A stretch of 64,000 nucleotides of DNA from Enterococcus viikkiensis (lineage in GTDB: Bacteria; Bacillota; Bacilli; Lactobacillales; Enterococcaceae): assembly GCF_005405345.1 (NCBI RefSeq), contig NZ_BJDW01000006.1, positions 62,001-126,000 of the forward strand. The letters run 5' to 3'. The position numbers and the translations under genes are program-made. The notes under the pieces were generated by a model. That model was not told the origin of the DNA. It worked only from the letters and a program-made list of their open reading frames with translations, and did not search any database. Below are positions 10,872-19,250 of this stretch, one piece after another. Positions within the stretch are counted from its first letter, which is position 1; every line of letters starts with the position of its first letter.

Positions 10872-10912
10872 TTTAGTAAATAAATTATAGTTTGTTTACT
10901 AAATATTTGCAA
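10872..10912 (-). promoter_or_regulatory. galE promoter overlapped by a LacI-type operator
   Basis: Minus strand: -35 TTGCAA (10907-10912), a 17-base spacer, -10 TATAAT (10884-10889). A perfect 9-bp inverted repeat TTTAGTAAA/TTTACTAAA (10895-10903 and 10872-10880) straddles the -10. The arms resemble GalR operators of lactic acid bacteria. Repression by the GalR encoded in the same operon is inferred. Confidence 0.85.
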
Positions 10913-10990
10913 GAGCTTTTCCGTTCGTAAAACTTTCTATTTTTTTACTTTTGCTTCATAATGAAGGTATCAGGTAAAGGAGTGAGGATT

Positions 10991-11158
10991 ATGCGTAAAT
11001 TTGCTTCAGGATTTTTTACCGGTACATTAACGGCAGCTGCCGTTGTTGCTGGTGTGGTGATGGGCGTTAAAAAGAAAGTTATTGATCCCATCGAAGAAAA
11101 AGAATCAAAGATCGATGAAAATCGTAAAAAAGCTCGTCGGAGAAGAATCGCTCGCTAA
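10991..11158 (+). CDS. DUF3042 small membrane protein
   Basis: 55-residue protein: one hydrophobic segment (FASGFFTGTLTAAAVVAGVV), then a basic tail rich in Lys/Arg/Glu ending RKKARRRRIAR. This is the pattern of the DUF3042 family of Lactobacillales. I use the ATG at 10991 with AAAGGAG eight bases upstream; an in-frame ATG at 10961 has no ribosome site. It is a single gene diverging from galE. Function unknown. Confidence 0.8.
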   Translation: MRKFASGFFTGTLTAAAVVAGVVMGVKKKVIDPIEEKESKIDENRKKARRRRIAR

Positions 11159-11161
11159 AAA

Positions 11162-11190
11162 AAAGAAAGCCCTGGCTTTCTTTTTTTTTT
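11162..11190. terminator. Bidirectional terminator between DUF3042 and FAD-protein genes
   Basis: Stem AAAGAAAGCC/GGCTTTCTTT with a T-run on either strand, shared by the two convergent genes. Confidence 0.85.
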
Positions 11191-11200
11191 GCCTATCAGC

Positions 11201-12973
11201 TTATTTAAATATATTTCTTGCAATCTGTTCTGCCAATTGGAACACCCGGTCGTGACTTTTCGGGCGTGGTGAGGCGGCATTCAACCAGTCCAATCCTTCA
11301 AGAGGGATGCCGTAGCAAAAAATATGAGGCAAAACTTGTCCGTTTTTATCGATTACTTGATGCGTCTCGCGTTTTACTTGCAATGCACCCGTCTCGTGAA
11401 ACTTTCCGTCATAAAAAACGCCGTGAGATTTCAAATAACCTTTTTTACGCATCTGAATCAATAATTTGTTTTTTGTCCGCTTGAGACTCGTTGCCGGCAA
11501 GCGGGCTTCAATCAAATAACTTGCTGAAAACTGTCGCTCTGTCCGTTGCTTACTATACGCATGAAACTGTTCTTCTTTTTGCTCGACTTTCATATTAGGT
11601 GCCAAAAATTCAATAATTCCTGCTTCTGCTAATGCTAATAATTGCTTTTGACGGATCACTGGTGCACCAATCGTTAGAAAGCTATAATTGCGATTGAAGT
11701 TGCCGAAAAAATCTTCGAAATATTCTTTTGGCTTAAACTTTTCATGGTCTAGCATATAATTAAAAGGTTCTTGCAGTTCCTTAAACGTATCCAAAGCAGC
11801 CGCGATTGCTCCGTTGCGATTGCCTTGTTCCGCTTCCGCAATATCCTGGGCAAGATAGGTTTTGATGAAGCTGGGAAAATCCTGTGGAGTGATATCCTTC
11901 GCAGGATCAACTAATTTCTTCCAATCGAATCGGTCCGCAACTGGAATTTGATACTTCGTTAACACTTTTTGCCGATCCCCCGACTGATAGTCCCTTAAAA
12001 AAGCTTCAAGAACTGGATTATTTACTAGCTGATGCTGGTAATACACCAATTCTGCTTCTTTTTTTAAGAAATCAATTAGTTCTTCCACAGTCCCACTAAA
12101 AGTTTTCATAAATTCTTTCGTCAGAATTTTCGGTTCAGCGTCTTCTCCGGCATTTTTTTGATTTTTAGGTCTGGTGTGATAAGGCAGACCTCGGCCAGAA
12201 CCGACGACTAGGGTATTTTCTTTGCCCGTTTTTTGATAGATCAAGTGACCAGCTACTTCACTAAATGTTCCACCCCACTTGTCGACGAACAACCCGATAT
12301 AATCATAAAAACTCAAGCCTAAGCCTCGTAAGATAACTGGTTCATTCTTTTTAATAGCTTCAAGTGGCATATCTGCCGGATTAATCGGACCTTGATAGAA
12401 GAGCTTATGGGCATTAGCGAATTTTTGGTTTTTTTCTTCTGTGCTGCTGAGAAAATTTCCACCATGACCGGTGGCTAAAATCAGATCCGTCACGACCTGT
12501 GTTTTGTCCGCAGAAAGAATGATCTGATTGTTTTCTAACGTCAAATCATCGACATATTCCTTAATCAAAGAAACGGTTATGTGAGTAGGTAAATTTTTGA
12601 CCATCTCATGATAAAACCATTGCTGATAAATCCCATAATACCGCCGTTGGCAATACTCATTTTTTCCTAAGTTCGTTTCTGCAAAGAGGTCCGAAGAGGA
12701 TGGAACCCCAATTGTTGTTAGATACTCTTTAGCGTACTTTCGACTCCACTCTGCCAGATTAGGCCCTTGGTCTTCTGCAAAGACTGTCACATGTTGCATA
12801 ACTGTGTTCATAATCACTTGACTACTTTGCTCGCTACGCCAGACTTCGCCACCAGGACCTAAGGGATCAAAAAGCAGGATGGTTGTTTCTTCATCGACCG
12901 CAGCTTGCCTGATCAGCCGTTCCAAAGCGATCAAGCCATAAGGACCGGCACCAATAATCGCAATTTTTTTCAT
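11201..12973 (-). CDS. Large FAD/NAD(P)-binding protein
   Basis: 590-residue flavoprotein-like enzyme of the NAD_binding_9 type. The N-terminus KKIAIIGAGPYGLIALERL is a Rossmann dinucleotide-binding motif. A second short glycine motif, LILATGHGG, lies near residue 165, and a third region near residue 255 reads VVGSGRGLPYHTRP. Similar proteins are common, uncharacterised singletons in lactobacilli and enterococci. It has no operon partner. The redox substrate cannot be read from the sequence. Confidence 0.8.
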   Translation of the reverse strand: MKKIAIIGAGPYGLIALERLIRQAAVDEETTILLFDPLGPGGEVWRSEQSSQVIMNTVMQHVTVFAEDQGPNLAEWSRKYAKEYLTTIGVPSSSDLFAETNLGKNEYCQRRYYGIYQQWFYHEMVKNLPTHITVSLIKEYVDDLTLENNQIILSADKTQVVTDLILATGHGGNFLSSTEEKNQKFANAHKLFYQGPINPADMPLEAIKKNEPVILRGLGLSFYDYIGLFVDKWGGTFSEVAGHLIYQKTGKENTLVVGSGRGLPYHTRPKNQKNAGEDAEPKILTKEFMKTFSGTVEELIDFLKKEAELVYYQHQLVNNPVLEAFLRDYQSGDRQKVLTKYQIPVADRFDWKKLVDPAKDITPQDFPSFIKTYLAQDIAEAEQGNRNGAIAAALDTFKELQEPFNYMLDHEKFKPKEYFEDFFGNFNRNYSFLTIGAPVIRQKQLLALAEAGIIEFLAPNMKVEQKEEQFHAYSKQRTERQFSASYLIEARLPATSLKRTKNKLLIQMRKKGYLKSHGVFYDGKFHETGALQVKRETHQVIDKNGQVLPHIFCYGIPLEGLDWLNAASPRPKSHDRVFQLAEQIARNIFK

Positions 12974-13057
12974 ATAGATTCTCCATTATTCTAAGATTCT
13001 GATAACTTCTTATCTTTATAGTTAAGAGTAGAGAAAAATCATCGAATATGCAATTAT

Positions 13058-13095
13058 AAAAAAACTCCCGTAGCAAAAAAAGCTAACGGAAGTTT
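13058..13095 (-). terminator. Terminator of the Cof-type phosphatase gene
   Basis: AACTTCCGTTAGC / GCTACGGGAGTT stem with mismatches, T-rich loop, and a T-run on the minus strand. Confidence 0.7.
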
Positions 13096-13101
13096 AAATT
13101 T

Positions 13102-13911
13102 TTAAAGTACCCAGTTTTCAAATGCTTCTTTGACACCATCTTCTAAATTCGTAGCCACAGTATACTCCGCGGCAGCTTTGATTGTTTCACTCGCATTTCC
13201 CATTGCTACACCTGTACCGGCAAATTCGATCATTGAAAGGTCATTTTCAGCATCCCCAATCGCCATGACTTCACTTTGCTGGATGCCTAAATGTTCGCTT
13301 AATTCCTTCAATGCCAAACCTTTACTAGTATTTGGATTCAATACTTCAATAAAAAACGGCGTACTGCGTACGATGGTATATTTTTCAAAAAACTCGGCTG
13401 GAATTTTTTTGAAGGCTTCACTTAAAAGCTCGGGATCATCGATCATCATCATTTTAGTCGGTAACACTTCTTTGGCGATTTCCTCTGGTGTCCGATAATG
13501 CAGCGGTAAATTCACCAAGTAAGATTCCAAAATAGTATAAGGACTAATATCACGGTTGGCTGTATACATCGCTTCTTTGTCCGCAACGTGCAAATGAACA
13601 TTCAATGAACGGGCCAAATGATCGATTTCCAAATAATTTTCTCGGGTTAAGCCATGTTCGGCAATGATTTCCCAAGTATTCGTGTTTAACACGAGAGCGC
13701 CATTATAGGTGATAATATAATCGTCCAGCTGATTCAACCCTAATGTCTCTATCTGTTTCTTTGTTCCAGACAAGGGCCGTCCGGTTGAAAGGACCACGTA
13801 GATCCCCTGCTTACGCGCTTCTTTGATACAATCAACGACTGGCTGATTGATTTCATGATGATCATTTAACAATGTTCCATCTAAATCGATGGCGACTAAT
13901 TTTATACTCAT
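13102..13911 (-). CDS. Cof-type HAD-IIB hydrolase
   Basis: HAD-superfamily sugar-phosphate phosphatase of the Cof subfamily, 269 residues. It carries the nucleophile motif DLDGTLLNDHHEI, the motif II STGRP, the conserved Lys of NTSKGLALKEL, and motif IV GDAENDLSMIEFAG. The start is the ATG after GGAGGTAAGT; a frame opening at a TTG (13935) has no ribosome site. It is monocistronic. Substrate not predictable. Confidence 0.9.
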   Translation of the reverse strand: MSIKLVAIDLDGTLLNDHHEINQPVVDCIKEARKQGIYVVLSTGRPLSGTKKQIETLGLNQLDDYIITYNGALVLNTNTWEIIAEHGLTRENYLEIDHLARSLNVHLHVADKEAMYTANRDISPYTILESYLVNLPLHYRTPEEIAKEVLPTKMMMIDDPELLSEAFKKIPAEFFEKYTIVRSTPFFIEVLNPNTSKGLALKELSEHLGIQQSEVMAIGDAENDLSMIEFAGTGVAMGNASETIKAAAEYTVATNLEDGVKEAFENWVL

Positions 13912-13992
13912 ACTTACCTCCAAAAAAGTTCTCAACGTCCATCATAAGTGGAAGTTAATATTCCGTCAATCGAACATCACCATCTACCTACT

Positions 13993-14039
13993 AAAAAAAC
14001 AGAAACTGCGACAAAAATCTCTTGTCACAGTATCTGTTT
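13993..14039 (-). terminator. Terminator after the rhodanese gene
   Basis: Imperfect stem AACAGATACTGTGACAA / TTGTCGCAGTTTCTGTT with an AT loop and T-run, downstream of the glcK-rhodanese run. Confidence 0.75.
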
Positions 14040-14091
14040 ACGAATAGCCGGTGTTCCAGAAGCTGCACACTTCTGACAAGTCCAAACCAGT

Positions 14092-14493
14092 TTAATCGAC
14101 TTTTTTCTGTTTAATTTTCCCCGTCCAATCTTGCATACCACCTTTAAGAATGAACAAGTTTTGGTAGCCATTTTTCCGCAATAAATTAGCGGCACGGGCA
14201 CTGATCGTTTTGTTTTGATCGTAGATATAGATTGGTTGATCTTTTCGCAAAGAGCCCATTGATTCTTTTAACATGCTGTAAGGGAAACTGCGAGCACCTA
14301 AAACGTGTTTTGCGTTGAATTCATCCCGTTCACGCACATCGATAATTTGCGCTTTACGCATCCCCGCTTGAAATTCTTCTTGTGAGATAACTTTCGCTGA
14401 ACGCTTCATCATAATTCGCACGTATAGCTCATATAGAGCATACAAAGCGATTAATGAAATCAGAACAATATTTATTTTCCACCAAATTGACAT
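14092..14493 (-). CDS. Membrane-anchored rhodanese-like protein without catalytic cysteine
   Basis: 133 residues: an N-terminal membrane helix (residues 4-26) followed by a single rhodanese domain (IIDVRERDEFNAKHVLGARSFP, LKGGMQDW). The active-site loop reads YIYDQNKTISARAA, so the sulfur-carrying Cys is replaced and there is no cysteine in the protein. It therefore cannot act as a classical sulfurtransferase. Related YqhL-like proteins sit near glcK in many Firmicutes. A binding or sensing role is inferred only from this loss. Confidence 0.85.
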   Translation of the reverse strand: MSIWWKINIVLISLIALYALYELYVRIMMKRSAKVISQEEFQAGMRKAQIIDVRERDEFNAKHVLGARSFPYSMLKESMGSLRKDQPIYIYDQNKTISARAANLLRKNGYQNLFILKGGMQDWTGKIKQKKVD

Positions 14494-14518
14494 ACATTAG
14501 TTTCCTCTCTTACCTTTT

Positions 14519-15475
14519 CTATTTTGCTAGTGAAGCTGCCCCGATGACGCCAGCTTCATTGCCTAATTCTGCAAGTTTGATTTTTGTACTTTCACGAACT
14601 TGTGGGAACGTAAACTCCTTGAAATACGTTTCGATTCGGCTACGTAAGAATTCACCCGCCGCTGACACGCCGCCACCGATTACGATTGTTGAAGGATTCA
14701 ATGTATTTCCAAGATTTCCGCAAGCAAGTCCTAAATAGAAAGTAACCTTGTCTACTACCATTAGCGCCAAGTCATCATTTTCTTTTTCAGCCAATTCAAA
14801 AACATCTTTACTAGTAATATCTTCCCCATTATCCAAACGAGCTTTTAGAAGCGAATCGCCTGCGTATTCCTCTGCCAACTGACGTGCTACTCGGACAACA
14901 CCAGTAGCGCTGGCAACGGTCTCAAGACAGCCACGTTTTCCACAAGTACACTCAAAACCGTTAGGATCCACGGTTACGTGACCAACTTCACCTGCACAAC
15001 CAGCAACACCGTGAAGCAATTCACCGTTCATGACGATTCCTCCACCAACACCTGTTCCTAAGGTCATGAAAATAACATCCGGTTCATTATCCCCGGCACC
15101 CTTCCAACGTTCACCTAAAGCCGCCACATTCGCGTCATTATCGATTGTAAATTTAATCTTCGTTCCTGCTTCAATTTCTTTTTTAACCTGCTGCAAGGTC
15201 GTCCAGTTTAAATTGTACGCACCAATTACAGTCCCGGCTTCAATGTCGACACTACCAGGAGTCCCCATTCCAATACCGATAAATTGTTCCGGTGTCATAT
15301 TATACAAAGATAAATGATGATTAATCGAATCAATAATATCCGGTACGATGTGGGAACCATCATCCAAAATATTTGTTTCAATACTCCATTTTTGTTGAAC
15401 CTCACCAGACTCAGTTAAAATTGCAAATTTTACTGTTGTACCGCCTAGGTCAATTCCTAATAATTTTTTATCCAT
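14519..15475 (-). CDS. glcK: ROK-family glucokinase
   Basis: ATP-dependent glucose kinase of 318 residues. It has the N-terminal phosphate motif GIDLGGTTVKFA, the ROK zinc motif CTCGKRGCLE, and EVGHVTVDPNGFECTCG ahead of it. I start at the ATG (15475), two bases before which the yqgQ stop ends; AAGGTG gives the ribosome site. The yqgQ-glcK order is conserved in Firmicutes. It supplies glucose-6-phosphate from internal glucose, for example that released by the gal and disaccharide pathways. Confidence 0.94.
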   Translation of the reverse strand: MDKKLLGIDLGGTTVKFAILTESGEVQQKWSIETNILDDGSHIVPDIIDSINHHLSLYNMTPEQFIGIGMGTPGSVDIEAGTVIGAYNLNWTTLQQVKKEIEAGTKIKFTIDNDANVAALGERWKGAGDNEPDVIFMTLGTGVGGGIVMNGELLHGVAGCAGEVGHVTVDPNGFECTCGKRGCLETVASATGVVRVARQLAEEYAGDSLLKARLDNGEDITSKDVFELAEKENDDLALMVVDKVTFYLGLACGNLGNTLNPSTIVIGGGVSAAGEFLRSRIETYFKEFTFPQVRESTKIKLAELGNEAGVIGAASLAK

Positions 15476-15476
15476 C

Positions 15477-15683
15477 CTAGTCACCTTCTCGACTTTCTTC
15501 AATGTGATGCTCTCGTCTTAAAATACGCCAGCCCTGTAGATAGGTATCGCGATCGATCACACGTCCCTCATACAAATTCTTCAATTCAATTTGCATCAAT
15601 TCGATGTCATAGATACGCTTTCCCACATAGACATAAATGCCAAATTGCTTCAACAGCTGCTGTACATCATACAAACTTTCCAT
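15477..15683 (-). CDS. yqgQ: YqgQ family protein
   Basis: 68-residue DUF910 protein (SLYDVQQLLKQFGIYVYVGKRIYDIELM), always found upstream of glcK in bacilli and enterococci. Soluble, charged, with no catalytic motif. It is probably cotranscribed with glcK, since its stop codon lies one base from the glcK start. Function unknown. Confidence 0.88.
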   Translation of the reverse strand: MESLYDVQQLLKQFGIYVYVGKRIYDIELMQIELKNLYEGRVIDRDTYLQGWRILRREHHIEESREGD

Positions 15684-15886
15684 TAAACCACATCCCCAGT
15701 ATTATACAGAAAAAATCAATTTTTTTATAGCCTAATCGTGATTTCCTTTTAAAACTTTTATTTCATTATACGTCAGGTACTGAACATTTCTTATCTTATA
15801 ACAAAATCAGGTTGCATGAAATATAATTTTTCTATTGTCTAATAATCCGTGATAAAAACTGCTAGTGGACGACTCGTTATTCAAAG

Positions 15887-15920
15887 GCAAAAAGCTGTGA
15901 CAAGCATTTTGTCACAGCTC
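15887..15920 (-). terminator. Rhomboid gene terminator
   Basis: Stem GAGCTGTGACAA/TTGTCACAGCTT with a T-run on the minus strand, eleven bases past the rhomboid stop. Confidence 0.85.
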
Positions 15921-15930
15921 CTAGTATAAC

Positions 15931-16599
15931 TTATAGATACAAACCAAATTTTCTTAAACCAAAGAAGACCATCAGTACGAGGGCAAAAATAAAAAATAAT
16001 CCTGCGGTGACCCGCGCCCGCACTGTAAATCGATCTTGACCAAACGGAACAGCTAACGCCCAACCTGCTAAAGCCCCCCCGGTCAATCCGCCTAAATGGC
16101 CCCAAATATCAATGGTTGAATCAAACAAGCCAAAAACTAAATTCATTAAGATGAACAACGCAAATTGCCGTGTCAACGCTTGGATCGCACCGTTATCCCG
16201 ATAATGGAGCCCGACCACTAGAAAGGCCCCAAATAAACCAAAGATCGCCGTGCTAGCTCCTCCTGATAAAGTTGTCGGCTGATTAAAAGCAAAACTGGCG
16301 AAATTCCCCATGATACCGCCAAGTAAATAAATTATACCAAAGCGCCAATGACCAAAGATGGCTTCACATTGCTGGCCCATGTAATAAAGCACGACACTGT
16401 TCAGGGCAAAGTGCATCAACCCGAAATGAATGAACATCGGTGTAACAAACCGCCAATATTGATGCTGCAAAATCACAGCTGGCGAGAACATCCCTAATTG
16501 ATTTTCAATTCCTAAACTAGGCAATACATATTGCAGCACGAAAACCACCGTATTGATGGCAAAAAAAGCATAGGTCACGTAAGGCTTGTCTTTTCTCAT
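15931..16599 (-). CDS. Rhomboid-family intramembrane serine protease
   Basis: 222-residue protein with six predicted membrane helices. The catalytic serine lies in GGASTAIFGLFGAF (equivalent of GxSx) and the partner histidine in DIWGHLGGLTGGALAG. An N-terminal HFGLMHFALN loop is typical. It lacks the long soluble N-terminal domain of B. subtilis GluP/YqgP and corresponds to the core protease. It follows the 5-formyl-THF cyclo-ligase gene in the order known from bacilli. Substrates unknown. Confidence 0.92.
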   Translation of the reverse strand: MRKDKPYVTYAFFAINTVVFVLQYVLPSLGIENQLGMFSPAVILQHQYWRFVTPMFIHFGLMHFALNSVVLYYMGQQCEAIFGHWRFGIIYLLGGIMGNFASFAFNQPTTLSGGASTAIFGLFGAFLVVGLHYRDNGAIQALTRQFALFILMNLVFGLFDSTIDIWGHLGGLTGGALAGWALAVPFGQDRFTVRARVTAGLFFIFALVLMVFFGLRKFGLYL

Positions 16600-16632
16600 T
16601 GGATACCTCTTTCATCTTTAATGTATTCTTTT

Positions 16633-17169
16633 CTAAGCAAGAAATAATTGCTGGATCGGTTGATCGAAGGGTTCAATCGCCCACTCTTCTACCAATTGTT
16701 CCTTGAAAACTAAACTCGCTGTTTTTCCTTGATAATTCGCCAAATAGCGATCATAATAGCCGCCGCCAAAACCAATCCTAAAACCTGCGTGATTATAGAT
16801 TAAGCCGGGAACGATCAAAAGATCCAGTTCTGTTGAGACAGCGATGTTTTCAACAACTGGTTCTTCCACTCCAAACTTCGTCATATAAAACGGGGTCTCA
16901 GGATCGATCCAATGAAAAACCATTTCACCTTTTGGTAACGATTTAGGGACTGCCACTTTTTTCCCAGCTGCTATAGCCGCTTGAATCAATTCAGATGTTG
17001 GAAATTCAAAATCGGTTGCCATAGTTACACCGATGCTAGTCGCTTCTTGCCAAAACGAGCTCAAATATAATTGCGTTAAAATACTATTTACCTGTGTTTG
17101 TCGCTCGTCGCTATTGACTAACGCTGTCAGACGCTGAATCGCAAGCTGACGTAATTTCTTTTTCTCCAT
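16633..17169 (-). CDS. 5-formyltetrahydrofolate cyclo-ligase
   Basis: ATP-dependent conversion of 5-formyl-THF to 5,10-methenyl-THF (YqgN/YgfA family), 178 residues. It has the N-terminal basic segment EKKKLRQLAIQRL and the C-terminal signature GLIYNHAGFRIGFGGGYYDRYL. It is upstream of the rhomboid gene with a 33-base gap, probably one unit. The start follows GAAGGA closely. Confidence 0.93.
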   Translation of the reverse strand: MEKKKLRQLAIQRLTALVNSDERQTQVNSILTQLYLSSFWQEATSIGVTMATDFEFPTSELIQAAIAAGKKVAVPKSLPKGEMVFHWIDPETPFYMTKFGVEEPVVENIAVSTELDLLIVPGLIYNHAGFRIGFGGGYYDRYLANYQGKTASLVFKEQLVEEWAIEPFDQPIQQLFLA

Positions 17170-17224
17170 TCCTTCACCTTCTTATCAGAAATACTAACAA
17201 AATCCACCCAAAATAAAAAGAGGA

Positions 17225-18220
17225 TTACTCCCCTTTAACGAAATCACTAGAAATTTGACGCGCGATCGTCAAACCAGCTGCGGCATTAAAATGTAAATGA
17301 TCGCCACTATCGAAGACTGGCTTTAATTTTCCTTGTTCCTCCACCATTGCCGCAGAATCCCACAACTCAGTGGATTCACTTCTCAGCCACTGATTAATTT
17401 TTTGTCGTAAGCATTCTTTTTCTCCATCCATTCCCGGATAACCTAAACAAGGTGCTAGAGTGCACAATTGATAGTCAATTTTTTGCTCCTGACAAACAGC
17501 GATCAATTCCTTGATTTTAACTTGAAAATTTTCTAACGTCAGCTGGCCTTCGATCAAATCGTTGGTGCCAAAAAATAAAATCACCTTACTAACGTTACTA
17601 TGACTTTTCAGACAATGCCTTAAGCGTGTCAAGCTGTCAAAGCCGTAGAAATACTCTGAGGGCTTTGAGGCGGGCTGGTCACTACCGGCATGGAGTAAGT
17701 AACTACCGTTGACCCCTTGATTCACCAAAAAAGTTGATTGTTTCCGTAACTGTCGTTGCAGCGGGGCTGTCCAAGTAGCTCCTTCGGTCAGTGAATCGCC
17801 TAAAGCGATGATACACTTCCCATCAATTTCAGCTTCAATCGCTGTTAGGCCAGAGCAAAAAACGGCGGTCTGAGCACTTGGGAAAAAATCCGCATCATTA
17901 AAGGCAAAGCCGCTTTCACATGAATCTGTTTGAAAGGATAGCTGCCATTTTTTTGCCGATGGATCAATCCTAATCGCCGTTGTTTTAAAAACCTCCGCTG
18001 GCTGGATAGAAAAATCAGGAAACTTTTGTATCTGGTCCTTTGTTTTAAAAGAAAGGTTTTGGATGTGCTGAATTTTTCCACCATATTCATTCGCAAAAAC
18101 CAAACGAATTTTTTTTGCCGGCACAATTTGCCGCATCATTAATTGGATCGTTCCGCTTGTTGAAGAAGCATAGCGAGCAATCCCACGCTGAGCATGACTC
18201 CAAATCGTTGTCCAGACCAT
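17225..18220 (-). CDS. SGNH/GDSL hydrolase
   Basis: 331-residue esterase-like protein. An N-terminal beta-sandwich-like part (1-130) precedes an SGNH domain with block I ALGDSLTEGA, block II Gly in NQGVNGSYLL, block III GTNDL and the catalytic Asp-His in SGDHLHFN. There is no signal peptide, so it should be cytoplasmic. It lies 49 bases after an iron-siderophore permease gene on the same strand with no visible terminator between them. A role in cleaving an imported ester siderophore is possible, but this is inference from position only. Confidence 0.85.
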   Translation of the reverse strand: MVWTTIWSHAQRGIARYASSTSGTIQLMMRQIVPAKKIRLVFANEYGGKIQHIQNLSFKTKDQIQKFPDFSIQPAEVFKTTAIRIDPSAKKWQLSFQTDSCESGFAFNDADFFPSAQTAVFCSGLTAIEAEIDGKCIIALGDSLTEGATWTAPLQRQLRKQSTFLVNQGVNGSYLLHAGSDQPASKPSEYFYGFDSLTRLRHCLKSHSNVSKVILFFGTNDLIEGQLTLENFQVKIKELIAVCQEQKIDYQLCTLAPCLGYPGMDGEKECLRQKINQWLRSESTELWDSAAMVEEQGKLKPVFDSGDHLHFNAAAGLTIARQISSDFVKGE

Positions 18221-18269
18221 TGGCTTTCCCCCTGTTCGTGGCCTTTTTCTGTATAATCCGCGTCGACAG

Positions 18270-19250
18270 CTAACTCTTTTTCAACAACTGTAAAATAAAA
18301 TACGGCGCACCGATCAATGAGACGATGATCCCTGCTGCCATTTCGCCGCTAGGTAAAATTACTCGAGCTAAAATATCACTGAATAACAATAAAATCCCAC
18401 CGATTAAAGCTGTCATTGCCAACGTCTGATTGTTCTTCTTTCCTGTGAACTGGCGCGCGATGTGAGGGGCAATCAATCCGACAAAACTAATACTACCGGC
18501 GATTGAAACGCTAGCTGCTGCTAAACAAACTGCACAAATCAAAATAAATAATTGCGTGCGTTTCAACCTCACGCCTAAACCAACAGCTATTTCATCCCCC
18601 AACTCCAACACTTCTAACGCACGACCGCGCAATAAGACGGCCGGAATCAAACAGATGAGCCACGGCAATAATAGAAAGACATGTTGCCACGTCGTTCCCC
18701 AAATCGTTCCGGCAAGCCAAGCAGTCACAAATTGATAATTATCTTTTGACACACGAATCGTTGCAATCAAGGTCAAAGCCGAGATACCCGCATTGACTGC
18801 CACACCGGCTAATAATAAACGATTCGGCGTGATCCGCTCTGCTTGACGTCCAAAATAATAAACTAAACAAGTCGCTCCACAACTACCGACACACGCGATC
18901 AATGGTAAGTACCAACTATTTTCTCCACGAGCAAAGAAACCTAAATAGATCAACACTGTTAGTCCCGCGCCGGCGTTGATACCGAGAATTCCTGGATCAG
19001 CCAAATCATTGTGGGTAACGGTTTGGAACAAATAACCTGAAACAGCTAAGCCTGCACCTGCCAACAATGAGACAAGCAATCGAGGAAAGCGAAAATTAAA
19101 GACAATCAATTCTTTACTGGCACTCGCATTTTGTTGGAAAACATCCATTAGATCTTTGAGCGAAAGCGGAATCGTTCCTACCGTCAAACTCAACGTAATC
19201 CCAATTATAAGTAAGAAAAGTAAGCTGAACCAGCCGATTTTTTTTCTCAT
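18270..19250 (-). CDS. FecCD-type iron-siderophore ABC permease (second subunit)
   Basis: Integral membrane subunit of an iron-chelate importer, 326 residues with about nine to ten helices. It matches the family at AGAGLAVSGYLFQTVTHNDLADPGILGINAGAGL and at SIAGSISFVGLIAPHIAR (coupling region). It overlaps the preceding permease stop by four bases (ATGA). Together with the partner permease, the ATPase and the divergent lipoprotein it forms a FhuBGCD-like system. Confidence 0.95.
   Translation of the reverse strand: MRKKIGWFSLLFLLIIGITLSLTVGTIPLSLKDLMDVFQQNASASKELIVFNFRFPRLLVSLLAGAGLAVSGYLFQTVTHNDLADPGILGINAGAGLTVLIYLGFFARGENSWYLPLIACVGSCGATCLVYYFGRQAERITPNRLLLAGVAVNAGISALTLIATIRVSKDNYQFVTAWLAGTIWGTTWQHVFLLLPWLICLIPAVLLRGRALEVLELGDEIAVGLGVRLKRTQLFILICAVCLAAASVSIAGSISFVGLIAPHIARQFTGKKNNQTLAMTALIGGILLLFSDILARVILPSGEMAAGIIVSLIGAPYFILQLLKKS

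Noticed and set aside
15881-16105. 74-codon frame overlapping the rhomboid gene on the same strand
   Set aside because: It runs in another frame through conserved rhomboid helices and the terminator.
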